Shown here: positions 7,110 through 13,733 of the stretch, one piece after another
How the letters are laid out: each line of letters starts with the position of its first letter
Numbering within the stretch: the first letter of the stretch is position 1
Source: a virus
Reading direction: 5' to 3' (one strand)
DNA length: 45,515 bases
IMG/VR virus record: IMGVR_UViG_3300020109_000040
Coordinates: 1 to 45,515 of that record
The notes under the pieces: model-generated
The model's input: only the letters and a program-made list of their open reading frames with translations
Databases searched by the model: none
Told to the model about the DNA's origin: nothing
Program-made: the position numbers and the translations under genes

Positions 7110-7492
7110 GCGGGGGTGTGCCTGCGGGCTGGGTGCTGGTGCCGGAAGTGGCGACCGAAGCCATGGAACGTGCCGCTTTTGATCACCTCCGCCCTTACCA
7201 TGATCTGGGCGACGACTGGCAGATGGTCATGCCGGGAGATCTATTTCGATTGGCGTGGCCAGCCATGCTCGCCGCTGCTCCTGCCACCCCCACCCCGCCG
7301 ATCGAAGGCCGGGATGCGGACGTGGAGCGGGTGGCTCGGGCGTTGTGCGAGTACCAGATACGGCAAGCGCGGCGCTGGGACACCGATGCCGACGTGCTGG
7401 AAGCCATGCTGCCCGCAGCCATCACCCATGGTTGGCCTAGCTTCATGCCCCAAGCCCGAGCCGCCCTCCAAGCCCTCGGAGAACGCCCATGA
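7106..7492 (+). CDS. Hypothetical protein
   Basis: One hundred twenty-eight residues. It starts SGGVPAGWVLVPEVATEAM, the kind of opening (PxGWVLVP..PT..M) found in many phage early proteins, followed by a Pro/Ala/Thr linker near residues 55-68 and a C-terminal helical unit with DVERVARALCEYQIRQ. The linked two-part layout recurs in this operon. No enzymatic motif. Confidence 0.6.
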   Translation: MSGGVPAGWVLVPEVATEAMERAAFDHLRPYHDLGDDWQMVMPGDLFRLAWPAMLAAAPATPTPPIEGRDADVERVARALCEYQIRQARRWDTDADVLEAMLPAAITHGWPSFMPQARAALQALGERP

Positions 7493-7665
7493 CGGACGAA
7501 GAACTGACGGCCTTCGCATGGCCGGATGCGACACCAGAGGAGGCCGCGATCCTGTGTGCGAAACTGTCGCCTGATAAGCGGGCGGTGTTCGAGCATATGG
7601 CATGGGTCGCCGACGAATTGAACGCGGGTCGTGTCCCACCCGGTGTGATGGTGACCCGCCCATGA
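7489..7665 (+). CDS. Very small early protein
   Basis: A 58-residue frame (ATG 7489, TGA 7663-7665) with ATGA overlaps at both ends. Sequence is acidic and helical, with PEEAAILCAKLSPDKRAVFE as its core and a short basic end. It fills the only gap between two otherwise coupled genes. Function unknown. Confidence 0.55.
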   Translation: MTDEELTAFAWPDATPEEAAILCAKLSPDKRAVFEHMAWVADELNAGRVPPGVMVTRP

Positions 7666-8015
7666 CGGACGATCTTGTGGGGCGGCTGCGCAAAGGGCGG
7701 CTGATCCAGGCAAACCGAACCCGGATCATGACATGCGGGATCACCGGCCTGCCTATTGAGGTGGGCACTGGCGAAATCCGAGAGGTGTCACACCCCGATG
7801 CCCTTGAAGCCGCCGCCCGCATCGAAGCGCTTGAGGCTGAGAACCGGAAGCTGCGGGAGGCGATCAAACCTTTTGCTGATTGCGCCGACGAACTCGACGG
7901 ATCGGAATGGACGCCACGCGCCCCCGATGGGGAGTGGGCTAAGTTCCGCTTGCTGACCGACGACTATCGCGCCGCCAGAGAAGCACTAACCCCGGAGGCA
8001 TCCCATGCAGACTGA
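7662..8015 (+). CDS. Hypothetical coiled-coil protein
   Basis: One hundred seventeen residues. The middle (ALEAAARIEALEAENRKLRE) is a clear coiled coil of about three heptads, followed by AIKPFADCADELDG. This coiled coil plus IKPFAD layout is very common among phage early proteins of unknown role. It overlaps the next gene by 11 bases. Confidence 0.6.
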   Translation: MTDDLVGRLRKGRLIQANRTRIMTCGITGLPIEVGTGEIREVSHPDALEAAARIEALEAENRKLREAIKPFADCADELDGSEWTPRAPDGEWAKFRLLTDDYRAAREALTPEASHAD

Positions 8016-8247
8016 CGCAGAGGTCGCAGCGATTGCGCGGCAAATGTCGCGGAAGGTGCGACAGGTCATCATGACGACCGGCGATGGCGAGCAGCGGCCC
8101 TACACCGACATACCCCAGCCAGTCCGTGTCGCAATCTTCAGAACAGATGCCGTCGAATACGTGCCCCGCAGCGACCCGCCCCGCTTTCGTCTGACGAAGT
8201 TCGGCTCACGCGTCGCCCAGCACCTGAAACAGGAGAATGCGAAGTGA
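8005..8247 (+). CDS. Hypothetical protein
   Basis: Eighty residues, starting at the ATG preceded by GGAGG six bases upstream, which decides the start inside the previous gene. Composition is mixed alpha/beta, with a C-terminal segment FRLTKFGSRVAQHLKQ that could be a recognition-type helix of a small winged-helix protein. That DNA-binding idea is weak. GTGA overlap with the next gene. Confidence 0.55.
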   Translation: MQTDAEVAAIARQMSRKVRQVIMTTGDGEQRPYTDIPQPVRVAIFRTDAVEYVPRSDPPRFRLTKFGSRVAQHLKQENAK

Positions 8248-8480
8248 GCGAGGAAGAACGGGTCGTCGAGGTTGCGACCAGCCTTACCCCGTTGCAGCGT
8301 CAATGGCTGCTGAACCCGGAATGGCGAGGAAGTGGCGTGACGCAATTTGCGTTGGTCGACGCGCTCGACACAAAGTTCGGGCCACCAATGGTCCATATCT
8401 TCACCCTGCGCTGGGACCGGCTGACCGACTTCGGCCACCTTGTACGCAGGTATGTGCAGGCACAGGAGCAAGCCGCATGA
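8244..8480 (+). CDS. Hypothetical protein
   Basis: Seventy-eight residues from a GTG that overlaps the preceding stop. The sequence LTPLQRQWLLNPEWR then TQFALVDALDTKFGPP and FTLRWDRLTDFGHLVRRY suggests a compact helical fold. The C-terminal L-T-x-x-G-x-L-V-R pattern resembles the last helix of small MarR- or winged-helix-like phage proteins, as in the preceding gene. No firm assignment. Confidence 0.55.
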   Translation: MSEEERVVEVATSLTPLQRQWLLNPEWRGSGVTQFALVDALDTKFGPPMVHIFTLRWDRLTDFGHLVRRYVQAQEQAA

Positions 8481-9010
8481 CCCACACGACGAACGACGCG
8501 CCGGTGACGGTGGAGGAAGCGCTCCGCTGGTATGCGGAGAATACAGTCGGTTGCCGTAAGATCGGCCGCGATGGCGATATCTTCCGCCAAGCGCTCGACG
8601 CCGACGGTGGGAAGCGCGCCCTTGCCGCCCTCGCCTCCGCGCCTGCCGGGGATGGTTACGGCAAGTGGCACCCGATGCTGCTTGACATCGTGAATGCCAT
8701 CCACGGGGACCGGGGGGAGAAGACGCAGGCCATCGGCATTGACCTGTCGTACCAACAGGCGCTCGCCGCAGCCCTCGCCCGCCCGCGCGCAGCGGTGGGG
8801 GAGCAAAGCCGGGAATGGTGGACGCTGGAATGGATCGGTGCGCCTCGCCCGCCTGTCCATCCCAACCCGATGAAGGGGAAGCAGTCGTTCGACACCGCCG
8901 ACAAGGCGCTGGCATTCTGGCGCAAGCAACCCGCCGACGCGACCTATGTGTCACTGACCAAGCATACCGAAACGATCGCCCTGCAATTACCGCCCGCGAA
9001 GGTGGAGTGA
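8477..9010 (+). CDS. Hypothetical protein
   Basis: One hundred seventy-seven residues. The first part (VTVEEALRWYAENTVGCRKIG) is helical, a middle Ala/Arg/Pro linker follows, and the C-terminal part (WWTLEWIGAPRPP, then FDTADKALAFWRKQP) looks like a strand-helix unit similar to that in the gene at 2173. No catalytic motif and no named family recognised. ATGA coupled on the 5' side; next gene starts at its last base. Confidence 0.55.
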   Translation: MTHTTNDAPVTVEEALRWYAENTVGCRKIGRDGDIFRQALDADGGKRALAALASAPAGDGYGKWHPMLLDIVNAIHGDRGEKTQAIGIDLSYQQALAAALARPRAAVGEQSREWWTLEWIGAPRPPVHPNPMKGKQSFDTADKALAFWRKQPADATYVSLTKHTETIALQLPPAKVE

Positions 9011-9159
9011 TGCTCTGCTGGCACCGCTGGAGGCCTTGGGAGGTCGAGGGCCGCACAGAAGAAAACGATGGCTTCGCGCGGGCGTTCGGAAACGTGCTGC
9101 TGGCGAAGCGCTGTGAGAAGTGCGGCAAGGTGAAGCGGCAGGGCATGTATCAGCGTTGA
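9010..9159 (+). CDS. Small CxxC protein, last gene of the block
   Basis: Forty-nine residues. LCWHRWRPWE is followed by a C-terminal KRCEKCGKVKRQ knuckle, with Cys 3 and His 5 near the start that could complete a CHCC zinc site. Such proteins (C-x-H-x-W near the start, CxxCG near the end) are frequent in phage operons. It is the last plus-strand gene before the convergent late operon. Confidence 0.55.
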   Translation: MLCWHRWRPWEVEGRTEENDGFARAFGNVLLAKRCEKCGKVKRQGMYQR

Positions 9160-9211
9160 TGGTAGCGGGCTGCTGCTCGGCTAGCGTCAACGCGGGTTGG
9201 TGATAATCACC
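9153..9211. terminator. Possible bidirectional terminator between convergent operons
   Basis: The 47-base space between the plus-strand early genes and the minus-strand lysis genes contains an inverted repeat GCGTTGA (9153-9159) / TCAACGC (9187-9193) and a near-perfect palindrome GGTGAT-A-ATCACC (9199-9211) over the stop codon of the minus gene. No long T-run is present. The location is where convergent transcription must end, so a termination role is reasonable but weakly supported. Confidence 0.3.
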
Positions 9212-9368
9212 GCTTCCCAGCAGCCGCCACGATGATCGGCACGACCTTCGGTGCCAGCTTGCGGAACAGCCCCGGCGCGATCAGGCTGACGAGCGCCAGC
9301 GCGGTTTCGGGGTTCTCCTTCGCCTTGGTGGCGACCGTCTTGGCGATGCGGCCGATGGTGGTTTTCAT
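9207..9368 (-). CDS. Small basic protein, end of late operon
   Basis: A 53-residue frame with ATG at 9368 overlapping the stop of the holin-like gene (ATGA). The N-terminus is basic (TIGRIAKTVATKAKENP) and the rest hydrophobic (TALALVSLIAPGLFRKL, VVPIIVAAAG). It could be a small membrane-active lysis accessory or a peripheral membrane protein. Function inferred from its place only. Confidence 0.5.
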   Translation of the reverse strand: MKTTIGRIAKTVATKAKENPETALALVSLIAPGLFRKLAPKVVPIIVAAAGKR

Positions 9369-9661
9369 GGCTTGGGTTCCTCGGTTACGGAAACAGGATC
9401 ATCCGGCGTACCAGCAGGACGGACAGGCGACGCAGCCGCAGCCAGTTCGCCCAGCTTGTCGGTGCCGCGCTGTTCCCACCGCTTTTGCACCGCCTCGACG
9501 ATGCGCTGTAGGACCAGCAGGAACGCGGCCACGTCGATGCCGGTCTGCCCGGTAAGCTGGCCCTTGAACGCCGCGATGATGAGGACCGCCAGTACGCCAG
9601 TGCCGAGCCAGCCCAGCAGGCCGATTTCGCTGACGTGATCGGAGACGTTGGGGAGTTTCAC
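9365..9661 (-). CDS. Holin-like membrane protein
   Basis: Ninety-eight residues. Residues about 13-31 (GLLGWLGTGVLAVLIIAAF) form a clear transmembrane segment; a second, weaker apolar stretch (VAAFLLVLQRIVEAV) follows; the C-terminus is polar and charged. Size, topology and position next to the endolysin fit a holin, which would let the endolysin reach the peptidoglycan. No family signature, so the call is mostly from context. Start overlaps the endolysin stop (ATGA). Confidence 0.6.
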   Translation of the reverse strand: MKLPNVSDHVSEIGLLGWLGTGVLAVLIIAAFKGQLTGQTGIDVAAFLLVLQRIVEAVQKRWEQRGTDKLGELAAAASPVRPAGTPDDPVSVTEEPKP

Positions 9662-10368
9662 CGCAGCACCTCCAACAGCTTGGCTCGGTACGCATTGACG
9701 TGATCCAGGCCGATCGGCTTCACCAGCTTGCCTTTGGCATCCTTGGCGTAGCGATTGCCGACGTTGGTCATGCGACGCGCGCCGTCCGTGTCGCCGTCAT
9801 CAAGCGCATCGAAGACCCTGTTGGTGCGATAGAAATCACACGCGATAAGCAGGCTGAGCGCCGGCACCGCAGCAAGGTCAGGGTTCGTATCCAGCCCGAT
9901 ACCAAGCCGCCGGTCCGCCGCTTCGTAATTCGCGCGGCCGGTAAGCTGGAGCATACCCCTGCCCCGGAACGCCCAGCCATCTCCAGGCCGCGTGTTCCCC
10001 ATGCGACCGTCATAGACGCGGCTCGCGATCAGTTCGGGCTTGCGAGCGACGGTCGCCGCACTGGCAGGCGTGAAACGCGACGGCCACGTCCGCACGAGCG
10101 CCTCGCTGCTGTAATTCAGGTTCTCGACGAACACCCGGTAACCGCCCGTCTCATTGGCGGTCTGGGCGATCACGTCAGCTAGCCGTGTCACCGTCCTGTC
10201 GACTTCGTACGCCGGGAAGTGGATCGTGCAGGCATTGGCCAGCGACTTGATGACCGCCGCGTCCGCATTCGGCCCGACGACCCGCAACAGCGCCGTATAG
10301 GTGCCGCGACCGGGGATGCCGTCAGGCGTCACGCCTAGCCGCTTCTGGGGGGCTTTCCAGTCGATCAT
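9658..10368 (-). CDS. Endolysin, GH19 chitinase/lysozyme-type
   Basis: A 236-residue peptidoglycan hydrolase. Residues 1-30 (APQKRLGVTPDGIPGRGTYTALL) look like a short peptidoglycan-binding unit of the PG_binding type. The catalytic part shows AQTANETGGYRVFVENLNY, with Glu 73 as probable general acid and Glu 82 as the second acidic residue, and RGRGMLQLTGRANY, the GH19 signature. It cleaves host cell-wall glycan at the end of infection. No signal peptide, so it depends on the holin-like protein next door. Confidence 0.88.
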   Translation of the reverse strand: MIDWKAPQKRLGVTPDGIPGRGTYTALLRVVGPNADAAVIKSLANACTIHFPAYEVDRTVTRLADVIAQTANETGGYRVFVENLNYSSEALVRTWPSRFTPASAATVARKPELIASRVYDGRMGNTRPGDGWAFRGRGMLQLTGRANYEAADRRLGIGLDTNPDLAAVPALSLLIACDFYRTNRVFDALDDGDTDGARRMTNVGNRYAKDAKGKLVKPIGLDHVNAYRAKLLEVLR

Positions 10369-10766
10369 TCCCCGCCCCCATTGATAGCGTCCAAGCTGTT
10401 CAGCGCGGCCCGCGTCGCCGGCGGCACGGCGTCGCCCAGCTCCCGCGCTACGACCGTCTGCACAGCAAGCTGGCCGGTCAGGGCCTCACGTCGCATGCCG
10501 TCGATCACGCCATGCAGCGCCCGCACCTCTGCCCGCAGATTCGTGTTTTCCTCACGCAATCCTGCCACTTCGTCGCGCAGGCCCTTCATCTCGGCAGCAA
10601 TCGCCTCACGTAGAATTCCTCCTTCGCTGATATCGAGTTGACGCATTTGTGGCGCCTGCGTGAAATGGATGCGCGCCAGCAAAATCACCCCCGCTAGCGC
10701 CAACACGCATAGAGTCCACCCGCTGGGTGTCCCGCGCGAGATGAAGGCGGCTATCCCTGCTTCCAT
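10365..10766 (-). CDS. Membrane-anchored coiled-coil protein, lysis cassette
   Basis: From the ATG at 10766 the protein has 133 residues: one transmembrane segment (about 14-34, WTLCVLALAGVILLARI) and then a heptad-rich coiled coil (MKGLRDEVAGLREENTNLRAEV). This is the layout of an inner-membrane spanin (Rz-like) or a holin partner. Longer starts exist at 10787, 10802 and 10814; 10766 is chosen because AGGGG lies 8 bases upstream. The 12-mer ATGGAAGCAGGG occurs twice around the competing starts, so two products may be made. No partner lipoprotein was found. Confidence 0.6.
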   Translation of the reverse strand: MEAGIAAFISRGTPSGWTLCVLALAGVILLARIHFTQAPQMRQLDISEGGILREAIAAEMKGLRDEVAGLREENTNLRAEVRALHGVIDGMRREALTGQLAVQTVVARELGDAVPPATRAALNSLDAINGGGE

Positions 10767-10871
10767 ATGCGTAGCCCCTGCTTCCATTGTGGCGATGTTC
10801 ATCAGTACGCGCACCAGCGCGCCCGGAAGGGCGTGGTCATAACGACAGTCCTTTGGCGAATATTGGGGCGA

Positions 10872-12425
10872 CTACCCGAAGATGACGCGGCGACCTAAAT
10901 CACCCTCGATCCGATGCTGCCGAATGCCCGGATGGCTCGCGGCATTCGCAAGGCAGTAATCGGTGGCTACGATGCCCATCGATCCCATCCCTGCGCCATA
11001 GCTCACGAGCGTCGGATCAATGAAGGCGGCGGTCCGTCCGCCCCAGCCCGGCGTCATCGCCGCCTGCCGCAGGACGCGATTCACGGTCAGGAAATCGGTG
11101 ACGTCGGACCCGATGTCATTGGGTCGACTGCATCCCCATACGATCACGCCTTTCGCGCCGCCGCTATATTTGGCGTCGATCAACTGGCGGATTCGATTGA
11201 AAAGCAAGGTCACGCCCACGTTGCGGCTGTTCATTCCGTCTAGGATAATGCCGAGGTCAGAGCCGTCCTGTGCCCATGCGGCGAGGCGGGCCGGGTCGGT
11301 CATGCCATCGGGGCTATCGTCAGAATTCGTCCCCGCCACAGAATAATTGCGGTAAGTGACGGGGCCCGCACATGCCGCGACAAGCTCCCACATTCGCCCG
11401 AAATGCGTATGCACCGGGCCCGCACCATCGCCATGGTCGTAATCGTCTCGGACCGCATCGATCAGTGACGGTGCGATTATACCTTCGCGCAAATAGCCGT
11501 AGGTCGCACCTGCCGCCGTAGCCCGGTCGCGATACGGACCATCAGGCACCGTGAGGCTCGGCTCCTCACTCTGGATAGCGGAGATGCTGTCGCCATTGGA
11601 GCTCCAGACAGTCCCCTGTCCCGCCTCTACCATTTGCAGAAATGGACGGATCGCTTCGCGGTTGCGCCGCAGATCGGCTGCAACCTGAGCTTCATATTCC
11701 CGCGCGATCCCATCGCGAATATTCCAAAGCTTGACCAAGTCGACCCTGTCCCCTGCCGTGCGGGCATGGAACAGCGGCATTCGCATCGGAATGCTCGATT
11801 GGCCGTTCTTGGTGCCGGTCGTCGGTATCCGCTCGGCCGCATCGCGGATGCCGACGCCACCCGGCACTTTGTAAAGGACATGAAATTCGGGGTCGCAGCA
11901 AATAAGATCGTAGCGCTCTTCGGACCCGGTATAGCTGATCCGCACAGCGCGATCGGGACCAGCGGATTTGAGTGCGAGAGCACCAAGCTTCCTGTCCAGA
12001 ATATAGTCGACGGACTCTGCCAGGACGGCACCGCTGGCGACATCTGTCACCGTGATCTGCGTCACATTACCATAAGCCAAGCGTGCCGGCAGATACGACC
12101 AATAGCCTTGGCCGTTGACGAACGTGAGCGTGTGCGGCTCGTCCACGATCACATGCGATGCAGTCGCATCCAGCGTGACCGATCCGCCAAAAGGTACGAC
12201 CCCATCATAGCGAGCGATCCTGCCATCGCCGATACTCACGGTCCGCCCAGCGACGATGGGTGTCGCGGCGACCACCTCGTCGAAGGCACGCACGCCGATC
12301 GAAGCCGCCTCTGCCCGGTCTGCCGCCGCTTGCGCACGCACGGCCTGCCGCGCCGCCTCCGCCTCAGCGTCACCCCGCTCCACAACAAAGGCCTTTCCGA
12401 CCGTCTTCACGATGATGTCCGCCAT
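10872..12425 (-). CDS. SGNH-hydrolase tail fibre protein
   Basis: A 517-residue protein. The N-terminal 45 residues are an Ala-rich helix typical of tail-attached proteins; a beta-rich middle follows. The C-terminal half is an SGNH/GDSL hydrolase: block I SNGDS (nucleophile Ser 280), block II Gly 365 (SVAGTN), block III Asn 399 (DGMNS), block V His 498 (SHPG). The Asp usually three residues before the His is Ala here, so a Ser-His dyad may do the work. It probably de-esterifies surface polysaccharide during adsorption. End of the tail operon, where receptor-acting enzymes usually sit. Confidence 0.75.
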   Translation of the reverse strand: MADIIVKTVGKAFVVERGDAEAEAARQAVRAQAAADRAEAASIGVRAFDEVVAATPIVAGRTVSIGDGRIARYDGVVPFGGSVTLDATASHVIVDEPHTLTFVNGQGYWSYLPARLAYGNVTQITVTDVASGAVLAESVDYILDRKLGALALKSAGPDRAVRISYTGSEERYDLICCDPEFHVLYKVPGGVGIRDAAERIPTTGTKNGQSSIPMRMPLFHARTAGDRVDLVKLWNIRDGIAREYEAQVAADLRRNREAIRPFLQMVEAGQGTVWSSNGDSISAIQSEEPSLTVPDGPYRDRATAAGATYGYLREGIIAPSLIDAVRDDYDHGDGAGPVHTHFGRMWELVAACAGPVTYRNYSVAGTNSDDSPDGMTDPARLAAWAQDGSDLGIILDGMNSRNVGVTLLFNRIRQLIDAKYSGGAKGVIVWGCSRPNDIGSDVTDFLTVNRVLRQAAMTPGWGGRTAAFIDPTLVSYGAGMGSMGIVATDYCLANAASHPGIRQHRIEGDLGRRVIFG

Positions 12426-12823
12426 CAGATCGCACCTATCAGGGTAAAATTGCCGCCAAAGAGCGGAGCCGCGGGAGCGTTCGGCGGCACCAGAATCAAA
12501 AGGAAAGGATAGCGGTCCACCTGCGCCTCACTTCCTCCCGGGAAGTTGGCCGTACCGTTGCCCGAAATGCTCATTTCCCAAAGGGTATTGCCTTCATGCA
12601 ATACTGGACCGAAAGCCTCCATGCTGGCAGTCGGCGATCCGCTATCCGGACCGATAGCCACGCGGCCGAGCAATTGGCTGCCAATGTGATTCCCCTCAAC
12701 TGACACCGACATCTTCCACGAGAACCCTCGCATAGCGAAAGGAACAGCTTCATCCGGGACGCGGCGCCCTTCTCGCGCCAGTACTGACATCCACTCTTGC
12801 CAACGGTCCATTTGGTCACCCAT
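12425..12823 (-). CDS. Hypothetical tail protein
   Basis: One hundred thirty-two residues. A short helical start (QMDRWQEWMSVLAREGRRV) is followed by a beta-rich body with Gly/Asn turns (ISGNGTANFPGG, NAPAAPLFGGNFTLIG). It overlaps both neighbours by a few bases within the tail fibre cluster, so a virion role is likely. I do not recognise a family. Confidence 0.6.
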   Translation of the reverse strand: MGDQMDRWQEWMSVLAREGRRVPDEAVPFAMRGFSWKMSVSVEGNHIGSQLLGRVAIGPDSGSPTASMEAFGPVLHEGNTLWEMSISGNGTANFPGGSEAQVDRYPFLLILVPPNAPAAPLFGGNFTLIGAI

Positions 12824-13733
12824 TGTTGAGACGCAGCAACCAGTTATCGAACGAATAGCTGGTCAGTGCGGTTATTGCGGGGAGTGTAAGATCGACCGTA
12901 AGCTCGCGCACCTTGGTCGCCCATGCCGCCTGAACGATGTACCCGGCCGGCGGCGGGGCCTTCGGGATCAATAGCAGCGGCGCGCCGATCGGGAGGTCGA
13001 AAGTGGTCGTGATCACGCGGCGACGGACGCCAGCGCTCACCGATAGCAGGTTGCTTTCCGAGAGCGTTACGGAACCGAGCAGGGTCGTGGCTGGTGCGCC
13101 AGCGGCGCCAACCGGCACGCCAAGGTTCAGCTTCGGCGCCCCCGCCGTGCCCGAAAGACTGGCGGTCGCCGGCGATCCCGCGGCGAGCGTCGTGACCGTC
13201 CCGACCGACAGGACAGGCGACACGCCATCGGCACCTTTCAGCGTAGCCAGCCATTGCGCCTCGGTCCCGCCGTAGCCGCCGTCTCGCGCTAACTGATAGG
13301 CGGACCTTCCCGCTGGCCCGACCAGCGTCGTCAGCCATTGCGCTTCCGTTCCACCGTAGCCCGCAGCGCGGGCAATCTGGTAAGCTGATGCCCCGTTCAC
13401 GCCGTCACGCGGCGCCGGCAAGGTGAAGTCGAAAACTGCGGCGCTTTCCGAGCCGCTGTTCACGACTTTTGGTGCCGACCCTACCGGGCCGGAGATGACC
13501 GCACCGGCCCTGATCGTCGCATCCTTGCCCTTCATCGCAGGATTCTGGGTCGGATCGCTGACGAGCAGCATCGAGAACGGCTGCCCCATCGGCATCACGC
13601 CGCGCGACAGCAGGACCAGCAGCGGTTCATCATAGGCGGGTGGGGTTAAGGAGGCGTGAAGCTTCGCCATCCCCTGCCCCGGATAGCTCATCCGAATGTA
13701 GATCCGCTGAAGGCGGGGCGTGGTTTCCCTCAT
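12816..13733 (-). CDS. Tail fibre-like protein with GYGGTEAQWL repeats
   Basis: A 305-residue protein. Residues about 78-110 resemble the beta-rich connector of tail fibres (VNSGSESAAVFDFTLPAPRDG). Two copies of a 21-residue unit, SAYQ(I/L)AR..GYGGTEAQWL.TL, lie at 116-136 and 144-165. Collagen-like GAP/GAPA turns follow near 195-215. These EAQWL modules are a known feature of fibre and fibre-adaptor proteins. The C-terminal 80 residues form a distinct beta domain, possibly receptor- or fibre-binding. Confidence 0.75.
   Translation of the reverse strand: MRETTPRLQRIYIRMSYPGQGMAKLHASLTPPAYDEPLLVLLSRGVMPMGQPFSMLLVSDPTQNPAMKGKDATIRAGAVISGPVGSAPKVVNSGSESAAVFDFTLPAPRDGVNGASAYQIARAAGYGGTEAQWLTTLVGPAGRSAYQLARDGGYGGTEAQWLATLKGADGVSPVLSVGTVTTLAAGSPATASLSGTAGAPKLNLGVPVGAAGAPATTLLGSVTLSESNLLSVSAGVRRRVITTTFDLPIGAPLLLIPKAPPPAGYIVQAAWATKVRELTVDLTLPAITALTSYSFDNWLLRLNNG

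Noticed and set aside
8100-9146. 348-residue minus-strand frame over the small plus-strand genes
   Set aside because: Composition is Arg/Ser/Pro-rich; the plus strand shows five coupled genes with ribosome sites in the same place.
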